Assembly (NCBI GenBank): GCA_003254925.1
Contig: QANZ01008147.1
Span: 1-64,000, forward strand
Origin: Chamaecrista fasciculata
Lineage: Eukaryota > Streptophyta > Magnoliopsida > Fabales > Fabaceae
DNA: 64,000 nucleotides
Reading direction: 5' to 3'
Position numbers and translations under genes: made by a program. Shown here one piece after another: positions 46,530 through 58,569 of this stretch; within the stretch, counting starts at the first letter, position 1; each line of letters starts with the position of its first letter. Under the pieces are notes generated by a model. The model saw only the letters and a list, made by a program, of their open reading frames with translations, ran no database searches and was not told the origin of the DNA.

Positions 46530-47030
46530 AGCAAAGTGAGCTTAGAGGAAGGTAAATGATAATCAAATGGTTAATGCGCTGAAGGGTTATTGTAATGACT
46601 TTGGCTATGTTCTTTCTAGTTTCATACAACCTTCTTTTTCCCAAGCTATTTTTGGTAACAAACGGATTTCCATGTGCCATCTGACTAGTGGCTTTAAATC
46701 TCTGTCATGCAAATAAATTGCTTTTCTGTTTTCAGAAATATATCTTTGAGTACTTACAAGGTGAGGCAGAATCTGGTTTGGAGAGACAGACTTCATCGGT
46801 ATAATGTACTAAAGAATTTAATGATGACTGGACTGACCAGTGTGACTAGAAACTACTTTGAGAATTTTGGTTAGCCAAAATCTGTTTCACTTGGCTCAAT
46901 AACATCTTTCAATCACCAAAAACTTAAATTCATTTCTGATTTTAGATCTTGTCTCATAATCTTTGTTCATAAACACGCTTAGAAAAATCGATAATGATCT
47001 TCACTTTTAGTATTCAAACTGCAATGAGTC
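46530..47030. repeat. Diverged copy of 43120-43330 with an insertion
   Basis: AAAGTGAGCTTAGAGGAAGG at 46530 and CTGTTTCACTTGGCTCAAT at about 46880 match 43127 and 43182, but 310 bp (46568-46878) are inserted between them here. Nature of the insertion is unknown. Confidence 0.6.
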
Positions 47031-47039
47031 ATAAGCTCC

Positions 47040-49550
47040 GATCCTTTAATTATTGCTATTTATAAGTACCCAATTCATAGGGTGAGAATAAGATTGCAGT
47101 ACATTAATAATAAATAAGAAAATTAAAGCGAACATACTTTACAAACGTTGAATCAACTGTAATATTGTAATAATGTGGTATAGGGTGAGAGTTCAACATA
47201 GAGTAGTTGAACTTTGAACAGCCAGGAAATTAGGTCATATTTTTGGTCAAACACTGACATACCCATCTTTTAAACAATGAAGTTCCGATGTATCAAAAAA
47301 AAAACAATGAAGTTCCTTATTATAGTATAAGTCATCTTTTGAAATGTATACATGTTTCAGTTGAACTTTGAACAGCCTAGGAAGTTAGGTCATATTTTTC
47401 CACAAACACTGAAAGTAATCAGTGTAGGTATGACCTAACTTTCAAATATGTCTTCACATGGTCAACTTTCAAATATACCTATGAGAAAGATGTCTGACAA
47501 CTTCTTCACATGGTCATTCAGAGTTCAGACATATTTCTCATACATATACTCGTGAGTCGTGACCATGTGAAGTATGTAAGTGCAAATAAAATGTGGGTTA
47601 TTTTAATAAGGTTTTTATAGGTGAATTGAGTTTTTTAAATATTAAAAAATATCTTTTAAATGAATTTTCATAAATTTTAAGATATGAAAAGCTTTACTAA
47701 CTAATTAAATTAAACCTTAAAATGTGTCTAAGAGCACATGTTAAATAAATCCATAAAATGTAACTATCTAGACATGTTTATGCAATATGAAAAGATCTTC
47801 AAATTGATTAGATGTAGCCTTTAAGGATATATCATCTATGGATCGATTTAGATTTTCCGATGAAAGACAATATAATGTAACAATATTATAAATCAAAATA
47901 CAAATATTCATGCAGTGGGTAAATCATGATAACCTCATAAATATGTCACCACCACACAATTCATATATATATATAGTCAATTTGTTACACATATATACAT
48001 ATATATATATAATCAAAGATTAGAGAATACTTTTTTTAATCAAAGATTAGAGAATACTTTTTTTTTTAGAAATATATTTTTTTATCATTGATGTTTGTAA
48101 CAAGTGATTATTTAATTTAATCCTGAAATATTATTTGTAAAAACTAAATAGTAATTGATGTTTGTAAAAAAAATATAGGAATCAAAAGAAATATTTCTAT
48201 TATCCAGAAATTAAATTATAATTTTGGGACAAATTTAAAAATAAGTTTTCTCAATAGATTATGTAATTGTTTACTGTTTGTGATATTAGAGGTAATTAAT
48301 ATATATATATAGATCTTATAAATGGCCAATACACTCATGAATGACCATGTCACATACCTTTATTTCCAAAGCATATTTAGGCATCTATTTTCTTCCTTCA
48401 AAGTGAGACCGAACTTTACAGTTACAAAGTTTTGATACAAATAATCTCGCAATTAATATATTTATCCTAATTTTATTAATAGATCCTTTCATATCTAATT
48501 CTATTTCCCAATAATTCCAGTTGCAAGAAGTAACTTACACCAAATTTCTTTTGTTTGTTTTGATATTACATCGGGCCTATTAATAAATATTCTCAATAAC
48601 TTATATGAAAATTCTCATAATAACTATTTCTTATGGAAATTGCTCCAATAGGATTATTAGTCGAATAGTCTAATCTCTATCGAGTGCTTCAACAATGAAA
48701 GCTACGGACAAATTTGACAGAAGAGAAGTCATCTAAAAAACTTCCCTAACAATTAAGTCAATGATAAAATCAAAGAAATTCTAAAAAGTAGAGAATACTC
48801 CTGAAAATGTACCTCTAAACAATGATCTTCCAAGATATTAATAGGAGGTGATAAATTTTAAATTCATTGAGAGGACTCTTTGACTGAGAATGTTTGTAAA
48901 ATAATAAAGGCAAAAGCATTTTTTTATTTCTAAAATTTTACATTAACTTTCATTTTACATCATCATATTAATAGGAGGTGATCTTCCGGAAGCCGGCTTG
49001 TGTTATTGCCTTTTGGGTGTGTGAATATGTTCTGTGTGTTAAGTGTTTGGGGACTGAATTGTGTCACTTTCTCTTGTGTTATAACGACTTTATTAGTTAG
49101 CAATTTGTAAATTTTTTTATAAGCGCTCATAAAACTTAGAAACATGTCTTGATCGTAGTGAACTCTCAAACCCACCTAAATTTTTTTATAATAAAAAAAT
49201 AATCATGGAGTAATTTTAAAAAGTCAAAATTGAGGGCTTGAATTTAATGCCAAAATAACGATGAAAGATAACGGCAAAAATTAGACAGAATCATATTTTG
49301 GACAAATAGTGAAATAAATAAAATACTTTGAGGACTAAAACAAAACAAAATATAATTCTAAAATGAAAATGAAATTCACACTGTAATTTGAGAACCAATT
49401 TAAGTATTTGACCTTACAAATTTTAAAATTGCAATTATAACAAAAAGTCTAAAAGGTTTAAATAAAATATACAGAATATTTACTACTACGTTTTATGCTT
49501 TTTTAAATACCGAGTTGAAGTGTATAAAGACTCAATTAATGTTCGTGGCC
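47040..49550. other. Gene-free AT-rich stretch
   Basis: No gene supported. Small local repeats: GAACAGCCAGGAAATTAGG / GAACAGCCTAGGAAGTTAGG (about 47218 and 47370), and a 33-bp direct repeat around 48014-48065 (AATCAAAGATTAGAGAATAC twice). Confidence 0.5.
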
Positions 49551-49594
49551 AAGTGACTGAGTCACTCTCGAGCGACTCGCTCTCTCTCTCATCC

Positions 49595-49878
49595 TTTATA
49601 AACCCGCTCACTCAACCTCGTCTTCTTCACTGAATTTCTCTGCTCACAGTTTTCACTCTGCTTTTTCTTTTTGATTCTCTTCTTTCTTAAATATATTACC
49701 ATCCTCTTCCTTCAATTCCTTTAACTTCTTCTTCTTCTTCTCCTTCATCATCATCCGTTAATGGCTTCCTTTGTACATCATGTGGTACGTCTATATTAAT
49801 AACATGCCCATCAATCACTCATTTTACAGTTGGAAGTAAAAGCTCTGCTTTGGAGGCATTGTGGCTCGGTAATCAAAC
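49595..49878 (+). other. Possible orphan promoter and 5' exons
   Basis: CTTTATAAAC at about 49597 could be a TATA box. A long pyrimidine-rich leader follows, then ATG at 49761 (MASFVHHV) directly before a GTACGT donor. A second exon-like piece, TTGGAAG to AATCAAACAG (about 49831-49879), lies between an acceptor and GTCTAG. No further exons are found before the Pack-MULE at 50608. It may be the head of a gene broken off, or chance. Confidence 0.25.
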
Positions 49879-51006
49879 AGGTCTAGTTACGTAATTGGCC
49901 AGAGATATTGGATTCAAATTTGATAGGCCTATCATGTTTTGCCTTGACAGTTTTTTTTGTTTTTCGTAGAAAAAGGAATAAGTGCCAAAGAAATGTCAAA
50001 ACTATTCACAACCAAATGCTAGAAGTAGTCAACATGTAATGGTTCATTATTCCCTCTCTGAGGGTTTTCTTGAGGAGAATATTCACAACCGCGGAAGCAA
50101 AATCAATTGCTATCATTGCTACAAAAGGCTGCCATTCATCACAGCTATTCATCATTTTTGGGAAATGCAAGTTCAGAATTGAACAGGACCGGAAGTGTAT
50201 ATATAGAGGGATGGGAAGAAATAATTACTCCCTCTGATTCTGAATATCTGAATATCTGATCTTTTAGAAAATCATTTTTTTCCAAAATATCTGATGTTTT
50301 ATAAATTCAAGAGAGCATTAATTATTTTTTTTACCATTCTACCCCTATTAAATATAGTAGAGTCATAAATGTATAAACATTTTCCAAGTAATTTAATAGG
50401 GATAGTTTAGTCATTTTACTTATTTTTCTCTTCATTCTATGTTGGCTAATCATTTCCTTAATCTGTGTGTAGAAACCTTAAACACCAGATATATAGAACC
50501 GGAGGGAGTATTATGTTTGCAATATTGTTGCTGTAGACCTAAGAGCTATCTTTAGCTATTCATAAATTTTAATGAAAACTTTAACATTATAATATCTATT
50601 CATAATAGGCCAAAGTCCTGTTTTGGTCCCTCAGTTATGCTCAATGTTCCAAATTAGTCCCTCAATTATTTTTCGTTCCATATTGGTCTCTCAGTTTTCC
50701 AAAACTTGACACAGTTGGTCCCTCAAACGTTTTTCATCTATTTTTCTATTAAAAAAGAAAGACAAAATTGATTTTTAACTCCTAAAGTTTAAATTTTTGC
50801 ATTAAAGTCCTTTTACTCTATAATAGAACCAAAATGTAAAAAATAAGAAATAAGTGGGGTTTGGGGCCAAATTTAGTGAGGCCATTCTGAGAATTTGACG
50901 GAACAGTGCAGATTTGAATCCAGAAGGTCAGAAATCTTTATCACTCAAGAGATTTTTGGGGTCTGCAGCTCTATGTTTTATAATTTTTCAATCGATCTGA
51001 TTGTTT

Positions 51007-51291
51007 ATGGCTTCTGGTGAAGGCAAGCCTCACTGGAGTGTCAACGATGGCGTGAAAATCATAGCGGCGACACCTGAAGCTCTGATGGCGGAGATCGACT
51101 CGGCAATTTCAAATCTTGAGTATGCTCGCGCCATTGTTCTTCTTGAATCTTCTTCATCTTCCTCTGCGCCGAACGAGATCTCTGGTGCAAAATTGACGCC
51201 TCAATACGAGATATTTGAACGAGATCTCTGGTGCAAAATTGACAACGGCCGTCTCAGCAACTTCAAAGCTCAAAGAAGATCTGCTAACTGA
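51007..51291 (+). pseudogene. Captured coding-like fragment in Pack-MULE 2
   Basis: An open frame of 94 aa from ATG: MASGEGKPHWSVNDGVKII, then AATPEALMAEIDSAISNLEY, a Ser run, and a tail that repeats ERDLWCKID / GAKL-type text because a short stretch (GAGATCTCTGGTGCAAAATT) occurs twice. Codon composition is clearly coding-like against its AT-rich flanks. I do not recognise the family. Downstream sequence to 51420 is GC-rich with CCGGCG phrases, typical of captured exons or 5' leaders. Because it lies inside a Pack-MULE it is most likely a piece of a host gene; whether the frame is translated is unknown. Confidence 0.5.
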
Positions 51292-51660
51292 GTGCGATTT
51301 GAGTGAGGTTTCAGTGAGGATTGAAGTTTCTTGGTGAGTTCTTGAGTTACCCGGCGATTTCCGTCCGTTTCCCGGCGAGATTGTGGAGTTTTCCGGCGGG
51401 TGTTAAAGTTTCTACGTTTCTTCAGTTTAGTCCCTACGTTTTCTATTTCTTCCATTTTTTTCACCTTTTTGGTCCCTTTCCTGGAATATTCATGGAGTAG
51501 GGACTAAATAGGAACGTTTGGAAGAGTTCTAGAATATTTTGCAAACTTTTTTTGTGAGCTAGGGACTAAAATGAAGGAAGTTTGAAGGTTTCTGGACTTA
51601 TCTGCAGTTTGTGAGCTAGGGACTAAAATAAGAGGAAGAGGATTTGAGAAAAAAAAAAAA

Positions 51661-52174
51661 NNNNNNNNNNNNNNNNNNNNNNNNNNNNNNNNNNNNNNNN
51701 NNNNNNNNNNNNNNNNNNNNNNNNNNNNNNNNNNNNNNNNNNNNNNNNNNNNNNNNNNNNNNNNNNNNNNNNNNNNNNNNNNNNNNNNNNNNNNNNNNNN
51801 NNNNNNNNNNNNNNNNNNNNNNNNNNNNNNNNNNNNNNNNNNNNNNNNNNNNNNNNNNNNNNNNNNNNNNNNNNNNNNNNNNNNNNNNNNNNNNNNNNNN
51901 NNNNNNNNNNNNNNNNNNNNNNNNNNNNNNNNNNNNNNNNNNNNNNNNNNNNNNNNNNNNNNNNNNNNNNNNNNNNNNNNNNNNNNNNNNNNNNNNNNNN
52001 NNNNNNNNNNNNNNNNNNNNNNNNNNNNNNNNNNNNNNNNNNNNNNNNNNNNNNNNNNNNNNNNNNNNNNNNNNNNNNNNNNNNNNNNNNNNNNNNNNNN
52101 NNNNNNNNNNNNNNNNNNNNNNNNNNNNNNNNNNNNNNNNNNNNNNNNNNNNNNNNNNNNNNNNNNNNNNNNNN
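51661..52174. other. Assembly gap (514 Ns)
   Basis: A run of Ns inside Pack-MULE 2. Any open frame drawn through it is meaningless. Confidence 0.99.
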
Positions 52175-52676
52175 TATTCAAAAGAAATCTTATGAAAAGG
52201 AGAAAAATCTATAATATTAGAATTCTAAAGACCCTTTTATAATTAATTCTTTATGTTTTGATCCCTTTTAGTAAAGGGAAAGGACTTAAACGCATAAAAG
52301 AAGACTTTTTGGGAGATTTTTGACATTTTAACGTACATTTTCCGTTAAATCCTAACAGAAAAAAACCTCAGGGGACCAAATCGCTAACGGAGCAAACCAC
52401 AGGGTACCACAATGCAAAAATTTTTCTTTCAGGGTACCAAAGGGGAAACGCCCCTAACCACAAGGTACCAAATTGCAATTTACCCTTTTTTTTGTTAGGT
52501 GATGTGGCTCTTTATTTTTTTTATTATAAAAATAAAAAAACCCCAAAAAGTCATTCTCTTCGAATAAAAATAGTAATTACTGGATAATTTAGAGCTCTCT
52601 TCATTTCCATTGAATTACTTGAATCTTTTTGCTTAGAGCCTTTGGGTTAACTACCGTTGAAGCTTTCAGATTATTA

Positions 52677-53098
52677 GGGTATGTTTGGATGGGGTGTTAA
52701 TGGAGAATGGAGAGGAGAGGAAGGGACAAAAGGTAAAAAAATTATGTTTGGAAGTTTTTTTTAGGGAAGAGTGGAGTGGATAAGGAGGGACACTTGGCAC
52801 CCCAAAATTCAATTTTTGCTGGCACCCCAAATTGGGGTGCCAAGGAAGGAGTGGACAGTTTTATAATTTTTTAATAACAATTATATCCTTATACTAACAA
52901 AAATTAACATGTGTCTACTCCATTCCATTCCATTATTAATAACTTCCAAACAAGATTAACAAGTGTCCATTCCTTTTCTCATTAAAAACTCCCAAACAAC
53001 ATATCTACTGAGTCCATTAATATTCTCTCCTCTCCACTCTATTAGTGTCCATTAATGTCCTCTCCTCTCCATCCTCACTAAAACTCCCAAACATAGCC
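52677..53098. mobile_element. Tourist-like MITE (422 bp) inside Pack-MULE 2
   Basis: Ends GGGTATGTTTGGATGG and CTCCCAAACATAGCC are inverted and flanked by TTA on both sides, the PIF/Harbinger signature. Internal TCCTCTCC / GGAGAGGA arms pair too. Confidence 0.7.
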
Positions 53099-53429
53099 TT
53101 AAAGTCTAGCTCTTGGTCTCAGAAAATTGCACGATTTTTTCTGAGAGAGAGAAATAAACTAAAACACCTCACTTATTTATTCTTTCTTACATTTTGGTTC
53201 TATTATAGAATAAAAGGATCTTAATGCAAAAATTTAAATTTTTAGGAGTTAAAAATCAATTTTGTCTTTCTTTTTAACAGAAAAATGGATGAAAAACGTT
53301 TGAGGGACAAATTGTGCCAAGTTTTGGAAAACTGGGGGACCAATATGGAACGAAAAACAACTGAGGGACCAATTTGGAACATTGAGCATAATTGAGGGAC
53401 CAAAATAGGACTTTGGCCTTCATAATATA

Positions 53430-54562
53430 TGTCATGTGTCACATTATTTTTTATTGTTTGTCACGCTGAAGTCACAAAAAGTTAATTTTATATTTTAAAA
53501 TTTATGAATATGTGTCGTATGAATGTCGGACACGGTGACACGCCTTCAAAATAAAATCTCCATGCTTCATAAATTATAACATATTTATATTTGCACATTC
53601 ATTTGGGGTACTATTTTTGAATCAATTTATTAGAAACTTTTGTACAACTTTCATATTCTAAGATTTTTTTTGGTTATCTATTTTGTATTCAATGTTTGTC
53701 CCGATTAATCTATTCAAGCCATGTCTACATTTTATTGTAGTAGTAGAATTTCTTAATAAGAGTAAATACATTAATAGACGTCTCAGTCGGTTGAGCTAAC
53801 CCACCGATTACCAAAACCAATCCAACTCGTTAGTTTGGATTGATTTGGGTTAGAAAATTTAAGCTTGATGTAATTTCAATTGAGTTGCAGGGTTTTAAAA
53901 TTTTAAATCTGCTCTACCCAACTCAACTCATAGATCGGTCTATAAAAATAAAAAATAAATTTTATTTTAAATCTAGTTAAAGTTATATTTCTTAATTTGG
54001 TCCTTTCACAGATTTTTATTTTCAACTGAATCCTTCAAAAACAAATTGTGAAGGACAAGATTGAGAAAAAAAATTCTAAGAAGAATCAAATTGAAAAAGA
54101 AAAAAACAAATATGTGAGGAATAAAAATATAGTATGGGTTAATCCGTCAACCCAATCGAAATCTACTAAGATAAGATGATGAAGGTTCCCAAAGACACCC
54201 TAAAATAGTGAGCCTAAACCGGTCTACTCTAAATCTAACTCAACCTTTAAACACTTCTAATTTCAAATTTTAAACTTTACTTAAGTAATACCAAAATACT
54301 AATAATTCATATTACGAAGTTTAATCTTTCATCTACCCTAGTATTTGAGTTGATGGGTCAGCCATAATAAAAGATAGTAATAATAGTAACGCATAGGAAT
54401 TAATTATAGGAGGACTAATTTTCAAAAATCTTTTGATACCGTTTCATTTTGAATATCTTGTAACAATACCATCTCTCTATAAAATAAAATTATTCATTTC
54501 TCTCAAAATTCTAAATTTCTAATATAATAATAAATCAGCCTAGCTAACAAACAAATTCTTAA
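53430..54562. other. Gene-free AT-rich stretch
   Basis: No gene or clear element. Pieces such as GAGTTGCAGGGTTTTAAAA and AACCCAATCGAAATC look like decayed repeats. Confidence 0.4.
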
Positions 54563-55004
54563 GGCCAATGTACACTTTCGGTCCCATAACTTTGATTAAG
54601 ATCTCAATTTGGTTCCATAACTTTTTTTGTTGCACTTTTGGTCTTATATCTTTTGCTCAAGTTGCAGATTTGGTCCAATGGTACACTTTTAGTCCCATAT
54701 CTTTGGGTCATGTTGCATAATTGGTCTCATATCTTTTGGTTAGGTTACAAAATTGGGCTCATATCTTCGAGTTAGGTACAAAATTGGTCACATATCTTTG
54801 AATTAGGTAGGACTGGTGGTGAAACTTTTTGCAAATATGTGGGACTAATTTTGCAACTTGACTAAAAGATATGAGACCAAAAGTGATACGGTATCAAATC
54901 TGCAACTATTTGTAAGGATATGAAACTAAAAGTGCAACAAAAAAAGTTACGTGACCAAATTGAAACTTGAGTAAAAGTTATAAGACCAAAATTGTACTTT
55001 GAGC
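54563..55004. mobile_element. Small Mutator-like foldback element (442 bp)
   Basis: Perfect 9-bp target duplication AATTCTTAA at 54554-54562 and 55005-55013. Ends GGCCAATGTACACTTTCGG and AATTGTACTTTGAGC are inverted, with GGTCCCATAAC / TTATAAGACC arms. It ends 300 bp before the ATG of the gene at 55305 and so lies in its promoter region. Confidence 0.8.
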
Positions 55005-55156
55005 AATTCTTAATTAATACAGTATCACGTAAAGTGATGATTAGTGTTTTTTGTCCACAAAGCCGAATGAAACCAAATCAAAATACACAGCCCGCGCTCC
55101 TCACGTGAAAATTTCAAATTCAGACAGAGGCAAAATAGAATCAATGCTAATCGAGC

Positions 55157-55166
55157 GCCACGTGGC
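55157..55166. promoter_or_regulatory. Palindromic G-box GCCACGTGGC
   Basis: A perfect 10-bp palindrome with the CACGTG core and ACGTGGC, the form bound by plant bZIP (ABRE) and bHLH factors, 139 bp before the ATG at 55305. A second CACGTG lies at about 55104. Binding is inferred. Confidence 0.5.
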
Positions 55167-55304
55167 TTCATCGGACGGCTATAACTTCATCTTCCTCTTT
55201 CCGTCTTCCTTCATCTTCTTCCTCAAAACCCAAACTCCATTTCAATCTCTCTCTCACGAAGAGTTTGAAGTCTGAATCTCAATCTATCTGAAACTCCATC
55301 TCCA

Positions 55305-57518
55305 ATGGCGTCTATCATTAAGGGCTCTTCTCGCTACGGTTCATACGATTCACGCTCGTCGACTGACCCTTCGTCTTCCTCTGAGTTCAAGAACAAATCC
55401 TCTTCCTCTCGCGCCATCGTTAAAGCCAAGCCTTCCGATCTAGTCCAAACCAGGTCCAAGAGCAACCGCACCGAACCGAGCTTGACCACGATGGTCAAGA
55501 AGCTCATGGAGAAGAAATCGGCGGCGGAAAAACCTAAGTCCGGCGGCGCGAATCGGACGACGGCGGGATTGCTGATTCCGTCTGATTTGATAGCTGAGGA
55601 TTTGAAGAAGAATGCACGGAGGACCACGGGGTTTTCGGCATTGCAGAAGAAGCTGTTCGGAAAGGGAACAACGTCGTCGGAGAAGAAGGAGGTGAAGGCT
55701 CTGACGGAGGTCAAGGGAAACACAAGGACGTTGGCGATGGTGCTGAGGAGTGAGAGGGAGCTGTTGAACATGAACAAAGAAATGGAGACGGAAATTGCTG
55801 AGATGAAATTGATACTCGAGGAGAAGAATAAAGAAGTAAGTTCGTTTTAACTGGTTAAGTTTGTTATTTATATGCTTTTAATTGTTAGGGTTCTCAACTT
55901 CACATTGAAGGATTAGATTTATCTTATTTTCTGAAATCACTAGTTTGATGAATTGTTAGGTAGAGAAGCTGAAGGATTTGTGCTTGAACCAAAGAGAAGA
56001 AATCAAATCACTTAAGAGTACAATTCTGTTCCCGGATGTCATGAATTCTGAACTTCAAGAACTTTTAGAGAAGCAAGGTTTTGAGTTGAGGCAGGCAAAA
56101 CAAGTCATTCCAGTTCTACAAATGCAGGTGTCTTCTCTCACTGGTCAACTCCAAAGCCTCGCAGAGGATCTTGCAGAGGTGTGTATGTACAGTTTGCATA
56201 ATTTCTTTGAGACTATAATGAAATACTGTGATTCTGAAACAATGTTGTACATATTTAATACTAATCTAACATTCAAATATCACTCTTTTAATTTCTCAAT
56301 ATACACAATCGAGATGAAAACATAGCAATGCCTTCAGTTATATTTGTTTGTTTGTTTAAAAGAGTGATACTCATTATAAACTTACAATATTAGTATTATT
56401 ACTTCAACCTAAGATAATGAGATTTTTATTGCTTAATTAGGTAAAGGCTGATAAGCGTTGCTCTAAACCATGTTTCGAAGATCATGACAATTCTCCAAGA
56501 ACTCCAACACGCGCTCATGACGATGCTTCTTGGGTAAGCTTGAAGTGTCCAAATTTAATTCAAAATTATAGATTATAAATAGTGAAGATTGTTACTAAAT
56601 TGGTTGAATAAGATTACTCATTCCATTGATTAGAAATTTAACTAAGTAATAAGTGATATCTTATTTCTTGATGATGTTACAATGTGGATGAGATGTATTT
56701 GAATGATGAAAATTTTAGTTTTATTTTTATAAATTATAATAGTATATAAAATAGGAATAGTTTAGGGTATAATTTGTCACATTTATGCTAGATAAGTGAT
56801 GTTCAATCTCGACCATGTATATTTTAAACAATGGATATATCTTGCTGGACTTACGAAATATATATTTTGAAGAAATAGGAAGTATTGTCTCAAAAGTATC
56901 ATATGCATTGCAACATTGTCAAAGTATTAGTGTTTTATAGTCTATTATTATTATTTATATTACCTTGGTTGTATTGTATAAACTTCAACACTGCACTACA
57001 AAATAAAAGAATAACTTTTTTTGCCTTTAATTCGTGCAGGAATTTAGTTCTGAGGATTTGGCAACTCCAAATAATCTTGATGACCTATTACTCCAAGATC
57101 GAAATCCGTGTGTAACACCATGTGATGCCAAGTCAAGATCTAGGGTATAAATTTCTCAAATGTTTATTTATGAAACTATTCACACACTAGCTATCTCTTT
57201 TCCTTTTTCTTGATAAGTTTCTAGACTCTAGTGAAAAGGTCAAATATGTTATTCCTTGTTTTTACCTGTTCGTCCCTGTAGGAATTTGAGCGTATAGACT
57301 CTGAATCCTGGCATGATGAAAGCTTATTTGAAGATAAGGATGATGAAACTCAAGTATATCCTGTGATGGACTTTAGTCCTTATTACAGGAAGTTATCCAA
57401 AAGTTCCGATTGTTGTCAGAATCACAACAAAAAAAACATGACAACTAAAGGAAGTCGAAGGTCTGATGAGAGCAAATCAAACTACAGAAGCCAAATGAAT
57501 TGCCATAAAATTGTATAA
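55305..57518 (+). CDS. Unrecognised plant protein with central coiled coil, 394 aa
   Basis: Five exons, all in phase 0: 55305-55835, 55960-56178, 56441-56533, 57040-57144 and 57282-57518. Residues 1 to about 60 are Ser- and Lys-rich and probably disordered (MASIIKGSSRYGSYDSRSS). About 60-140 are basic (LTTMVKKLMEKKSAAEKP, FSALQKKLFGKGT). Residues about 145-250 form heptad-like coiled coil (SERELLNMNKEMETEIAEMK, LILEEKNKEVEKLKDLCLNQ, ELQELLEKQGFELRQ). The C-terminal third is acidic and Ser-rich (SWHDESLFEDKDDETQ). No enzyme motif, signal peptide or membrane segment. The ATG at 55305 begins the basic head and the frame is closed upstream. I do not recognise the family. The layout (basic disordered head, coiled coil, acidic tail) fits a cytoskeleton- or scaffold-type protein, but that is only a guess. 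All splice junctions are GT-AG, so the model is solid. Confidence 0.82.
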
Positions 57519-57529
57519 TTCATGTTTTT

Positions 57530-58565
57530 TTTAGTTGAGATGTTTCTTGTATCAATGTGCTTCCGGTTGCAACCATCTTTAAAGTATTATCATTATACTA
57601 TGTATGTTTTGAACTTTGGACACTTTTTCCAAAATGTATTACAGTATTAGAGTAAATTCTTCCTTCTTGTATGTCTCATATAAGCACATGATTAAGTCCC
57701 AAAATTGATTCGATTGGATTCTAAAAGATGCTCACCTTATTTTGAAGTTGGATTACCCTGTCCGTTCCATTACATCCTTGCATTATGAATATATAGCCAC
57801 TCTTATTCAAATTGAAAAATAGTAATCTGCATATTCATATTAATAGAAAATAAAGAATTTTCCTTATGATTTTTTTGAAGAGATAAAAAGAGAACAAGGG
57901 CTAATGCTCCAAGCATCTCATCTTTATCTTTCAATTTTGTTAAATTAGCCCAATTGGTTAGTTCTCGAGAAAAAGCCAATAACATTATAACAATATATCA
58001 TACTACATATCTCCTTTAAATTGCAGTATTAATAAACTAAATATTCTAATATAGTATTTTGTTAAAACAGTTTTCTATAATTGATTATAGAAAAAAAAAT
58101 ACATAGTTTTGTTAGAATTATTTCCTTTGACTTTTTTTTTTCTTATATAAAACAAAAACAAACCCATTAAGTTTTTTTTTAGTCTCTAACGTTCAACTTC
58201 ATCTCAAGTTAACAAATTGAGTTATTCCCTCCAATGTTATACTTTGAGGAGACCAAATTATATAATTTTCTCTTCACCCAATACTTCCATTTCATCTCAT
58301 GTTACTTTTAACATCTAAACCAAGCTGAATTCTTCTCCATCCTCTCCCCTCTTGTTCAACAGATTTTCTCATTTCCCCTGAAAACACAGATCAGTAAACG
58401 AAGACTATGCTCTGTTTAATTGTTCAACAACTAGAACTGTCATTTATTTATTATTATTAAAAAGGCAGCGTTGTTCTCAATTTACTTTCCCACAACATCC
58501 AGATTAGCTGAAAGAACTAGGCATTCTTTCAGATTTCTACTCATTATACACAACCAGAGTCTTCA
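57530..58565. other. Convergent intergenic region and 3' UTRs
   Basis: Between the ends of two convergent genes. AT-rich with no coding sequence. It must contain the 3' UTR of the coiled-coil gene and, near 58380-58569, that of the RAMP4-like gene. Confidence 0.5.
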
Positions 58566-58569
58566 TGCT

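Larger units (their letters stand above)
50608..53418. mobile_element. Pack-MULE 2 (2.8 kb) with perfect 9-bp target duplication
   Basis: Target duplication TTCATAATA at 50599-50607 and 53419-53427. Terminal inverted repeats of about 250 bp (left GGCCAAAGTCCTGTTTTGG, right CAAAATAGGACTTTGGCC) belong to the same family as Pack-MULE 1. Inside: a GC-richer coding-like fragment (51007-51300 and onward to about 51640), a 514-base assembly gap, a GGTACC-type foldback piece (about 52330-52490) and a Tourist-like MITE (52677-53098). No transposase is visible, though the gap could hide sequence. Confidence 0.88.

Noticed and set aside
51504-52195. Long open frames on both strands
   Set aside because: They run through the assembly gap of 514 Ns.
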